This document shows, piece by piece, positions 1 through 6,172 of a stretch of 6,214 nt of DNA. Position 1 is the stretch's first letter. Each line of letters starts with the position of its first letter. The stretch comes from an uncultured Bacteroidales bacterium (GTDB lineage Bacteria > Bacteroidota > Bacteroidia > Bacteroidales > UBA932), in the NCBI GenBank assembly GCA_945982095.1, contig CAMFRR010000059.1, positions 1-6,214 on the forward strand. The letters run 5' to 3'. The notes beneath the pieces were generated by a model, which had not been told where the DNA came from, did not search any database, and worked only from the letters and a program-made list of their open reading frames with translations. The position numbers and the translations under genes are program-made.

Positions 1-1235
1 TCCTCCGTATCTTTAAGCCAGGTCTGAACTGAGTAAATGAACCTCAGCACAGACTGCATATGTGAACCATAATGTCCGAGATTGTATTGAATATTGCCGT
101 CCTTCCACTTGTCCTTGGCCTTTATGGCATTGACATACGGAACAACATCGTCATCAATAGAATGCATGAGATAAACAGGAGCCTCAGGAGTCCAGTTCCT
201 GGCCACTATGGAATTCTCTGTCATAGCCTTGTAAAGTTCAGAAACAAGGTCGCTGGAACGGTCCATGGCCTCAGGCGTGAGAAGGTCTGAGGTTTTGGTG
301 GTTGCCATCATTTCCCTGAGCTGGTTCACCGTGTAATCCTTGGAATTAATCCAAGGGTCCAGTTTCTCGCACACCCATGGCTGCAGGACCCTTTCTATTT
401 CCACATCTGTGCCGTAACCCTCAATCATACCCTGTATCACATAAGGCACAGCCGGGGCAATATTCACCTTGTCCGTCTCCACGAAATTGTTGAAGGTGGC
501 GCGAACATCATAAGGGCCACCGCCTGCGAACACCTGATGCACTTTTATGCTTGCATTGAAATATTCCTCTATCATCCATTGGGTGGACATGGTAACCGCT
601 CCTCCCTGGGAAAAGCCCATGAGGTAAATGTCGTCGTATTCAGGCTCGTATTTGGTGCCTTTAAGGTAATTGGCCACGCTAAGATACATCATTATGACAT
701 CCAGTGCTGTCTGCTCCATTACGAGATAGGGATGGATTCTGTCCCTGTCTATACCAAATCCCTGATAATCAGGGAATATCATGGCATAATCCATGTCGCA
801 GAGTATGCCCTCCAGCGGGAACAGATTCGACGGAGCCTCCGAATTCGCCCCTATAGTATAGTGGCTCACCACTATATAGCGTTTGGGTTTTCGGTCCTTG
901 GGGAGCAGAACTTTGCCTGACAGACGTATTGTTTCCCCTGTGCTGAAATCGTAAGACTCGTAACTGCCCGCAAGTTCTATGACCTTGCCTTTGCGTGCGT
1001 TCTCGAAAATCAGGGACAATATGTTGTTTACAGGAATGGATGTGGTTTTGGTTCCATCGTCTGCAGGTATGGCACAATGTGCAGGTATGCCTTTGGATAA
1101 ATCGGTGACATTGGTAGAGTATACCTGGAAATACTCTGTGTGGGCCCCTTCTATCTCTTCCACAAACATTGGAGCCCTGTTGCATGCAGCGAGGGTCAGG
1201 AGAGCTGTTGCCAGGAATATGAAATATCGTTTCAT
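1..1235 (-). CDS. Alpha/beta-hydrolase lipoprotein (secretory lipase/esterase-like), 3' end cut by window edge
   Basis: Predicted envelope-anchored serine hydrolase, probably an esterase or lipase; substrate unknown. Reading from the ATG at 1235, 411 codons are open to the left edge with no stop, so only the extreme C-terminus is missing. The N-terminus MKRYFIFLATALLTLAAC is a lipoprotein signal with lipobox L-A-A-C and Cys18 as the lipidation site. Family features seen: VSHYTIGANSEAPS around His125 (probable oxyanion-side loop), PDYQGFG at 155-161, the nucleophile elbow G-F-S-Q-G with Ser209, an acid loop HSIDDDVVP with Asp361-363, and GHYGSH near the end with His388 or His392 as the catalytic base. 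Order and spacing fit a complete Ser-Asp-His triad; the PDYxGFG block resembles the secretory lipase (LIP) and related S9-like hydrolases. It starts 7 bp after the stop of the barrel-like gene at 1243-1929 and is probably co-transcribed with it. The fold is clear; lipase versus peptidase is not. Confidence 0.82.
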   Translation of the reverse strand, partial: MKRYFIFLATALLTLAACNRAPMFVEEIEGAHTEYFQVYSTNVTDLSKGIPAHCAIPADDGTKTTSIPVNNILSLIFENARKGKVIELAGSYESYDFSTGETIRLSGKVLLPKDRKPKRYIVVSHYTIGANSEAPSNLFPLEGILCDMDYAMIFPDYQGFGIDRDRIHPYLVMEQTALDVIMMYLSVANYLKGTKYEPEYDDIYLMGFSQGGAVTMSTQWMIEEYFNASIKVHQVFAGGGPYDVRATFNNFVETDKVNIAPAVPYVIQGMIEGYGTDVEIERVLQPWVCEKLDPWINSKDYTVNQLREMMATTKTSDLLTPEAMDRSSDLVSELYKAMTENSIVARNWTPEAPVYLMHSIDDDVVPYVNAIKAKDKWKDGNIQYNLGHYGSHMQSVLRFIYSVQTWLKDTE

Positions 1236-1242
1236 GCTATGC

Positions 1243-1929
1243 TCAGAATTTTACACCTATGCCGGCGCTTACTATACGTGAATTCAGCATGTATATGGTG
1301 TTCTTGTTGCGAAAAGCATACAGGCCGCCCAGCTGGGCGAAGGCAAAATAACGTTTGTAATTGCACTGCAGTCCCACGAGTCCAAGGTCGAAGGCCATGG
1401 CTGCTGCAGTATGTCTGCCCTTGTAATCAGTTTCGCTGCCTCCGTTCAGGCAAAGCCCGAAACCCAGGTTGGTGTACATGCCTACATATTCATAGCGGAA
1501 CCACCAGAATCTCAGACAAGGCATCAGGGTCAGATTCCAGAAATTGGAGTTCTTGTTGCGGTTCAGCTCCTGGCCCAGACCATTTCTTTTCACATCATCC
1601 CAAAGGCAGGCTGAAATATCAGCCTGTATGCCGCATGAAAACCAGGAGTTGTGGTTGTAGTAATAGTTCAGGGACCAATGTTGGGTATAACGGTAACGTT
1701 CCTTGTATACGCCGCTCCATTCCTGGGGCATGTTGTTTACTATGTATGGAGGATTCTGCCACACAAGTGACTCGAACAGCTGGTCTCCTACGCCAAGACT
1801 GATTTCATGGCGCCAATCCAGATTACAAGGCTGGCATTTTGAGCAGGCCTGGGGCTTTTCGCCCGCTTCCGCTGACAAGGCCATTGCTGTCGAGAAGACA
1901 AAGAGCAGCACCGAAATATACTTCTTCAT
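1243..1929 (-). CDS. Predicted small outer-membrane beta-barrel protein with N-terminal C-x2-C-x2-C motif, function unknown
   Basis: I do not recognise a named family. From the ATG at 1929 the product is 228 residues. MKKYISVLLFVFSTAMALSAEA is a Sec signal peptide with likely cleavage before GEKP. The mature start carries Cys29, Cys32 and Cys35 (ACSKCQPC), followed by short alternating polar/aromatic stretches rich in Tyr, Trp, Asn and Gly. The C-terminus AGIGVKF ends in Phe, as outer-membrane barrels often do; the length would suit about eight strands. An in-frame TTG at 1953 gives an 8-residue extension, but that codon lies inside the TACCTTTG promoter box and the signal peptide starts properly at MKKY, so 1929 is preferred. 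It is the first gene of a unit with the hydrolase 7 bp downstream. The barrel assignment is inferred from composition and ends, not from homology. Confidence 0.7.
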   Translation of the reverse strand: MKKYISVLLFVFSTAMALSAEAGEKPQACSKCQPCNLDWRHEISLGVGDQLFESLVWQNPPYIVNNMPQEWSGVYKERYRYTQHWSLNYYYNHNSWFSCGIQADISACLWDDVKRNGLGQELNRNKNSNFWNLTLMPCLRFWWFRYEYVGMYTNLGFGLCLNGGSETDYKGRHTAAAMAFDLGLVGLQCNYKRYFAFAQLGGLYAFRNKNTIYMLNSRIVSAGIGVKF

Positions 1930-1950
1930 AATATAATTCAAGTTTAATGG

Positions 1951-1958
1951 CAAAGGTA
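1951..1958 (-). promoter_or_regulatory. Predicted Bacteroidota -7 promoter box for the barrel/hydrolase operon
   Basis: Read on the minus strand this is TACCTTTG, matching the known Bacteroidota -7 consensus TAnnTTTG. The box ends 21 nt before the ATG at 1929, which leaves a leader of roughly 15 nt if transcription starts about 7 nt downstream. No clear TTTG-type -33 element is visible at the usual distance. Confidence 0.6.
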
Positions 1959-1970
1959 TGGAAAAATTAT

Positions 1971-1978
1971 TACCTTTG
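1971..1978 (+). promoter_or_regulatory. Predicted Bacteroidota -7 promoter box for lrgA-lrgB
   Basis: TACCTTTG matches the TAnnTTTG consensus and ends 21 nt before the lrgA ATG at 2000, the same distance as the opposed box has to its own gene. The -33 element is not obvious. This position argues against the longer lrgA start at 1958, which would put the promoter inside the coding region. Confidence 0.6.
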
Positions 1979-1999
1979 CGCGTTTTTTGGGATCATAAT

Positions 2000-2350
2000 A
2001 TGAAATACCTTATCCAATTTCTAATAATTCTTGCATTTTCATTTGCCGGGGAGCTGCTGAGATTCATCATTCCCCTGCCTATTCCGGCAAGCATATATGG
2101 CATAGTGCTGCTTTTTTCGGCACTCAAGCTGAAAATTGTGAAGGCTTCGCACATACGCGAGACGGCCGACTTCCTCATACTAATTATGCCTATACTCTTC
2201 CTTCCTCCTGCCGTAGGAGTGATGGAATCCTGGGGTCTGATCAAAGCCAACTGGCTGCCCTACATTGCGGTAACTGTAATCAGTACGGTGGCAGTGATGG
2301 GAGTTGCGGGAGCCGTAACCCAAAGAGTGATAAGGAGGAAAACGCGATGA
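2000..2350 (+). CDS. lrgA: LrgA/CidA family membrane protein
   Basis: Small integral inner-membrane protein of the LrgA/CidA family. Family members are described as holin-like modulators of murein hydrolase activity and, with LrgB, as transporters of small metabolites such as pyruvate in Firmicutes. From the ATG at 2000 the product is 116 residues, normal for the family. It has four hydrophobic segments near residues 1-20, 26-45, 58-78 and 84-108, the conserved block PLPIPASIYGIVLLF at 25-39, and the FLPPAVGVM loop at 67-75, ending in a basic tail RVIRRKTR. A start at 1958 is open in frame, but it would add 14 mostly non-hydrophobic residues across the promoter box, so 2000 is chosen. No Shine-Dalgarno is visible, which is common in Bacteroidota. 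The stop overlaps the lrgB start as ATGA. No LytSR-type regulator lies in the window. Confidence 0.88.
   Translation: MKYLIQFLIILAFSFAGELLRFIIPLPIPASIYGIVLLFSALKLKIVKASHIRETADFLILIMPILFLPPAVGVMESWGLIKANWLPYIAVTVISTVAVMGVAGAVTQRVIRRKTR
2332..2338 (+). promoter_or_regulatory. Strong Shine-Dalgarno site for lrgB inside the lrgA 3' end
   Basis: AAGGAGG lies 8 nt before the lrgB ATG at 2347, within the codons for the basic tail of LrgA. The other starts in this window have no such match, so this site supports the lrgB start and suggests independent ribosome loading, in addition to coupling through the ATGA overlap. Confidence 0.65.
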
Positions 2351-3039
2351 ATATGTTTTTGGAGAACTCCCTGTTTGCAGGAGCAGCCATAAGCCTTGGT
2401 TCGTATGCTATAGGACTGTGGCTGCGCAAGAAAAGCGGATCTTCGCTCTGCAATCCCCTGCTGGTTTCAATAGTGCTGACCATAAGTTTCTTGCTCGTGA
2501 CAGGAACAAGCTACGAGAGCTACCAGCAAAGCACACAGATAATCAGCTACATGCTTACCCCGGCCACAGTATGCCTCGCCCTGCCGCTTTACGAGCAGTT
2601 TGAGATTCTGCGCAAACACTGGCAGGCCGTACTTGCAGGCATATTGTCAGGAGTGGTGGCAAGCCTTGTGTGCATATTGCTCATGGCCCTGGCTTTCGGT
2701 TTCATGCATGAAGAATATGTGACCTTCCTGCCAAAATCCATCACTACTGCCATAGGAATGGGTGTAATTGAAGAACTTGGCGGCCATGTTTCCCTGGGTG
2801 TGGTAATTATCGTTATCACAGGAGTAGTGGGAAATGTAATCGCCGAAGCTGTGCTCAAGCTGTTCAAAATAGAAGAGCCCATTGCAAAAGGAATTGCAAT
2901 AGGCTCTGCCTCTCATGCAGTCGGTACTGCACGCGCGATGGAAATTGGGCGCCTCGAGGGAGCGATGAGCAGTCTTTCAATTGTGGTGTGCGGCCTGCTC
3001 ACTGTAGTGCTCGCCCCAATATTCGCCCTGTTCCTATAA
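2347..3039 (+). CDS. lrgB: LrgB/CidB family membrane protein
   Basis: Polytopic inner-membrane partner of LrgA. Known relatives include bacterial LrgB/CidB, PftB-type pyruvate transport components and the plant plastid glycolate/glycerate transporter PLGG1. The product is 230 residues, full length for the family, and hydrophobic throughout. Signature blocks are intact: LALPLYEQFEILRKHW at 77-92, LPKSITTAIGMGVIEELGG at 128-146, SASHAVGTARAMEIG at 187-201 and EGAMSSL at 204-210. The AIGMGV stretch replaces the more usual PIAM-type residues after the PKSxTT motif. The ATG overlaps the lrgA stop by 4 nt, so the two are translationally coupled. The gene ends 5 bp from the stop of the convergent glycosidase gene. 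In a Gram-negative host the role may be metabolite transport rather than autolysis control; the sequence does not decide this. Confidence 0.93.
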   Translation: MNMFLENSLFAGAAISLGSYAIGLWLRKKSGSSLCNPLLVSIVLTISFLLVTGTSYESYQQSTQIISYMLTPATVCLALPLYEQFEILRKHWQAVLAGILSGVVASLVCILLMALAFGFMHEEYVTFLPKSITTAIGMGVIEELGGHVSLGVVIIVITGVVGNVIAEAVLKLFKIEEPIAKGIAIGSASHAVGTARAMEIGRLEGAMSSLSIVVCGLLTVVLAPIFALFL

Positions 3040-3044
3040 AAAAC

Positions 3045-5198
3045 TCAATATTCCAATCTCAGGCCTTTGAGAGCAAAGGCATTCTTATTGATGTCCATAT
3101 TCTCGTTCTCAGGGTCGAAACGCAGCATAAGCTCGTGCTCGCCCTTGCTCAATTGCAGACGGACAGGATAAGTCCATCCCCAATTGTTCCAGTCTCCCTT
3201 GCCTCTGTGAGGGAATACGGTCTGACCGGCAGCTTTGCCATCCACATAGAGGTTGCGGATACCGCAGCTGCTCTTAGTGCTGATTGGGCCGTTGCCATTG
3301 GCATAATTCCATGAGAGCCAATATGTTCCGTCCTCCTCCACACTTACTTTAAGTTTGAAAGGTGTTGAATTCTTCTCCAGCCTGATCTCACGGAAGCCCT
3401 TGCTGATATTCTGTCCCAGATATACCGGCTCACTCGGGAATGAAGGCACATCAGCTGCTGAGAAGGCCACCACCTGAAGGTCGCCCTTCCAGTCCTGAGG
3501 CACAGCAAACGAAGTGTCTTCTGTCTTGGCCATCATCTTTCCGTCCAGATATATGCAGTAGTATGCAGCATCCTCGACAGCTTTCCAGGTATAGAGCGAA
3601 GAGGCCAGAGAAGCTACAGGCATCAATGGAGCATTGCATGCATTCTCGAACCTGGCATGAATATCCTTAGCAAAGGAATCATTCATCACTATACGTACTG
3701 TATGCTTGCCTGTAAGCGAAGCTGGCACCTTGTGCTCACTGCACTGCTTGCCGTCCAGATAGAAGGTCTTAATGGAATCACCGTAGCCGTCAACTTCAAT
3801 GTCAAGCACAGAGCCTCTGTAGGCAAAGCCGCTGAGTTTGCGCTCGGCAGCCAGCTTGCGGGGAACGAATGGCTTGAAACTGAGGCAGTCCTGCTCGAAG
3901 CTCATGCCACAGAGCACTTTGTATGTCATAGACAAGGCTCCGGCAACACTCCAAAGCTGGTTGTCCGAGTTGAGAGCGGTGCCATTCTGGTCGCCTGTAT
4001 CGGCAACATAGTTCTCTTTGTTTGTGGCATACATCATAGCCGCCCTGTTGAGGGCTCCCATAGCAGCGAGCACGCCCTCTTCATTTCCTGCTTTGGCACT
4101 TGCCTCCATCCAGAAAGCCTGAACGAAAGGCCATACCGCACGGTTGTGATAAGGTGGAATATCAGGAATCCAAGGATAGAACACAGGTGTTCCGAAATCC
4201 ACTGAAGGCACTGACTGCGAGAGCACTGTGCTGCGGCTTTCATCTGCTATGCCGTAAAGCACCGAGAGGGCCTGACCCAAAGTCTCGCATTTGTCATATA
4301 TGAAGCCTTCTCCCCTGCGTGAACCAAGATACTGGGCATAATAAGACTTGTCGTCCATCCAAAGATGCTCGTTTATGGCCTGTTTGAGGCTCTCGGCCTT
4401 GGCTGAAAACTTCTGAGCGGACTCGGCATCGCCCATAATGGCAGCCATGCTTGCTGCACAATTCAAGGCTTCGTAATGAACGGCGTTGGTTCCTATGCAA
4501 AGGGTGGCATAGATGTCTGAAGGCTCCATCCAGCGAGGATATGACTGTTCTCTCCAATCTATGAAAGAGGATTCTCCCCTTACAAGACCGGTGGCGGGAT
4601 CATAAATTGAAGCCATATCCACCTCGAGAGATTTCTTGGCCACAGGATAAACCTGGGCCAGCCAGTCCATATCGCCCGTCACCTTATAAAGTTCCCAGGC
4701 TGCAACAGTCCATATCTGACGGTCCGTGCTGCAAGGCCAGGCACCGCCTGTTCCAGTGTCCTGAATGATCTGGCCATGTTTGCCTATCTTGTGCTTAAGG
4801 CTCTCCATCGAAGCCTCAGGCTGAGCGAAGGACATGCCAAGAAGTATGCTGTAGCTCACGTCCCTGGTCCAAACTCCGCCCCAGAGCACTCCTGTGCGTA
4901 GCGTACCGTCAGGCTCTACGGCCCTTATGCTGCCGTCCACAGCCATGTTATACACGGCCAGTTCCAATGGGGAAACGCAGCTGAGGGCTGGCTTGGAAGA
5001 GATGTCATTTATGCATTCCCAAACGAGATTCTCCCCTTGGAAATCAGAAACTATACGGTATGGACTCTCAGCAAGCGCACAATAATCTCCCTGCACTATT
5101 CTGTCCTCGTGCCATTCGTACGAAGCATTTTTATAAATAATGTCATTGCCCGCACAAGAGCAGAGCAAGAGCATTGGAAGCAATCTGTAATATTTCAT
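3045..5198 (-). CDS. Multi-domain glycoside hydrolase lipoprotein, six-hairpin (alpha/alpha)6 type
   Basis: Predicted cell-envelope glycosidase; substrate unknown. MKYYRLLPMLLLCSC is a short lipoprotein signal with lipobox L-C-S-C and Cys15 as lipidation site; the next residues are AGND. Residues about 75-430 read as an (alpha/alpha)6 barrel of the GH63/MGH1-like or debranching-enzyme-like group: GGVWTRDVSY at 107-116, WPCSTDRQIW at 154-163, SFIDWREQSYPRW at 211-223, YHNRAVWPFVQAFW at 350-363 and NSDNQLWSVAG at 410-420. Asp214 and acidic residues near 403-412 are candidate catalytic positions, not proven. A small beta-rich segment follows (about 445-515), then a fibronectin-III-like module (about 522-595) and a C-terminal beta-sandwich (about 611-717, ending NKNAFALKGLRLEY) resembling a carbohydrate-binding module. 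The ATG at 5198 lies 29 bp after the nuclease stop with no promoter box in the gap, so co-transcription is likely. GH family and substrate are uncertain. Confidence 0.8.
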   Translation of the reverse strand: MKYYRLLPMLLLCSCAGNDIIYKNASYEWHEDRIVQGDYCALAESPYRIVSDFQGENLVWECINDISSKPALSCVSPLELAVYNMAVDGSIRAVEPDGTLRTGVLWGGVWTRDVSYSILLGMSFAQPEASMESLKHKIGKHGQIIQDTGTGGAWPCSTDRQIWTVAAWELYKVTGDMDWLAQVYPVAKKSLEVDMASIYDPATGLVRGESSFIDWREQSYPRWMEPSDIYATLCIGTNAVHYEALNCAASMAAIMGDAESAQKFSAKAESLKQAINEHLWMDDKSYYAQYLGSRRGEGFIYDKCETLGQALSVLYGIADESRSTVLSQSVPSVDFGTPVFYPWIPDIPPYHNRAVWPFVQAFWMEASAKAGNEEGVLAAMGALNRAAMMYATNKENYVADTGDQNGTALNSDNQLWSVAGALSMTYKVLCGMSFEQDCLSFKPFVPRKLAAERKLSGFAYRGSVLDIEVDGYGDSIKTFYLDGKQCSEHKVPASLTGKHTVRIVMNDSFAKDIHARFENACNAPLMPVASLASSLYTWKAVEDAAYYCIYLDGKMMAKTEDTSFAVPQDWKGDLQVVAFSAADVPSFPSEPVYLGQNISKGFREIRLEKNSTPFKLKVSVEEDGTYWLSWNYANGNGPISTKSSCGIRNLYVDGKAAGQTVFPHRGKGDWNNWGWTYPVRLQLSKGEHELMLRFDPENENMDINKNAFALKGLRLEY
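3063..3080. terminator. Possible hairpin at the convergent gene junction
   Basis: GCCTTTG (3063-3069), a 4-nt loop AGAG, and CAAAGGC (3074-3080) form a perfect 7-bp stem. It lies 23 bp past the lrgB stop and inside the last codons of the glycosidase gene. The plus-strand sequence after it is only moderately T-rich (ATTCTTATT), so it is a weak candidate terminator for lrgAB. For the minus-strand transcript a run of six T follows about 18 bases after the stem, too far for a classic terminator. Confidence 0.3.
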
Positions 5199-5227
5199 AG
5201 AAATTGTTACGAGTTCATGTAGTAGAA

Positions 5228-6172
5228 TCAGAAACTAGAGAACTGGTCCCAGGTAATGGAAGCCGATTCTGCAGTGTTTTCAATGTCGTCCGGAAGATTC
5301 ACAAAGAAATCGAATCCAGTCCACTCTTCTATCTGGTCAACGCTCACGCTGTAGTTCATATAGGAATCGCCTTTTGCATAGCCCTTGTGCTCGAACCAGA
5401 AGCCTATGGTTGCTGCATCCGAAATCTTAGAGCCGTCCGTCTTGACCTTAAGTACTACCTTATAGAAGTAGTTAGGCACAGCGACCTGCTTGCCAGCATC
5501 ATCAGTAGCGTAATTCAGGCTCTTGGTCTCACCTTCCTTATTGAAGGCGACACCTGTCACCACATACACTTCTTCTTTCTGGGCAACGCCCTGAACGGCA
5601 TTCTCAAGATTGTTCCATATAGAGCCATTGAAGGTATTCTGAATCTGTGGCACCTGGTTGGTGACATAGAAAGCCTGCTTCTGCATAGTGGAGTTGCCGT
5701 TACGCGAACCGTTAGGAAGCAGGTGTCCACGTGAATAACCCGACTTGTAGCTTCCTGATGTCACATTAATCTGGTACTCCTGGGGAATATCAGGGCTATA
5801 ATGCCATGAAGAAGGCCTCTTCAGAGAACCCATGTGACTGCTGTTCAGCGGATAAGCTGTCCACAGCGAGGTTTTCATCGAGGTATCGAAGAAGTGGGTG
5901 TAGTTGCGCTCGCCCGCGTAATATGTACGGGTGAGATACTGGTCGCCCTTTTTGGCGCTGGTAAGTTCCAGCCACTGGGCATCGACTGCAGGCTCGCTTC
6001 CCGGCTTAGGCATTGTGAAGAAGTCGGGAGCTGAGGCATAGAATACTTGGTATTCGTCTGCATAATCTCCTGTGCCGTAGACCTTGGCATATGCCTGATA
6101 GGCGTATTTGCGGCCTGGCTCAAGATTCGAAAGGGTGACATTGAATTCGCCTGAGCATGAGCTCACCGTTGC
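5228..6172 (-). CDS. DNA/RNA non-specific endonuclease (NUC1/Endonuclease_NS family) with fibronectin-III-like N-terminal region, 5' end missing
   Basis: Sugar-non-specific, metal-dependent nuclease of the Serratia nuclease/EndoG superfamily, probably extracytoplasmic. Numbering from the first genuine residue (Ala, codon 6172-6170), 314 residues remain. Residues 1-55 look like the end of a fibronectin-III-type module (VTLSNLEPGRKYAYQAYAKV then FFTMPKP), common in Bacteroidota surface proteins. The nuclease domain spans about 66-300 and carries YSRGHLLPNGSR with Arg148 and catalytic His150, then TNQVPQ at 171-176 and NGSIWNNLE with metal-binding Asn182 and Glu190. The Asn-to-Glu spacing of 8 matches Serratia nuclease (Asn119, Glu127). 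The usual DRGH reads SRGH here. An apparent GTG start at 6187 giving MYKRQ comes from adapter sequence and is false; the true start and any signal peptide lie beyond the contig. The glycosidase follows 29 bp downstream on the same strand. Confidence 0.88.
   Translation of the reverse strand, partial: ATVSSCSGEFNVTLSNLEPGRKYAYQAYAKVYGTGDYADEYQVFYASAPDFFTMPKPGSEPAVDAQWLELTSAKKGDQYLTRTYYAGERNYTHFFDTSMKTSLWTAYPLNSSHMGSLKRPSSWHYSPDIPQEYQINVTSGSYKSGYSRGHLLPNGSRNGNSTMQKQAFYVTNQVPQIQNTFNGSIWNNLENAVQGVAQKEEVYVVTGVAFNKEGETKSLNYATDDAGKQVAVPNYFYKVVLKVKTDGSKISDAATIGFWFEHKGYAKGDSYMNYSVSVDQIEEWTGFDFFVNLPDDIENTAESASITWDQFSSF

Larger units (their letters stand above)
1950..1979. repeat. 9-bp inverted repeat holding two divergent promoter boxes
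   Basis: Arms GCAAAGGTA (1950-1958) and TACCTTTGC (1971-1979) are perfect reverse complements with a 12-bp A/T-rich spacer. Each arm reads as TACCTTTG on the strand of the gene it faces. The symmetry is most simply explained by two opposed promoters, though it could also bind a dimeric regulator. Confidence 0.75.

Noticed and set aside
769..1185. 138-residue minus-strand frame inside the hydrolase region
   Set aside because: It is out of frame with the hydrolase, which has a lipoprotein signal, triad motifs and a continuous frame from 1235 to the window edge. The product is low-complexity with no domain.
1140..1802. 220-residue open frame on the plus strand
   Set aside because: It lies antisense to the barrel-like gene and overlaps the hydrolase start. 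Its product is Cys/Arg/Ser-rich with no domain, signal or promoter.
1930..1953. Upstream TTG start for the barrel-like protein
   Set aside because: The TTG lies within the promoter box; the signal peptide begins normally at the ATG at 1929.
1958..1999. Longer lrgA start adding 14 residues
   Set aside because: The extra codons cover the TACCTTTG promoter box and the added residues are not seen in the family, whose N-terminus begins directly with the first membrane segment.
2000..3039. Phage-style holin/lysis cassette
   Set aside because: The pair matches chromosomal LrgA/LrgB in length and motifs, and no endolysin or phage gene is nearby.
3657..4205. 182-residue open frame on the plus strand
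   Set aside because: It is a shadow of the glycosidase barrel on the opposite strand; composition fits an antisense reading of a real gene.
5204..5734. 176-residue open frame on the plus strand
   Set aside because: It is antisense to the nuclease catalytic domain, whose motifs are clear on the minus strand. No promoter box or recognisable family.
1..6172. CRISPR array, tRNA, rRNA, phage or mobile element signals
   Set aside because: No regularly spaced repeats, no cloverleaf-like sequence, no integrase or transposase; almost all bases belong to five protein-coding genes.
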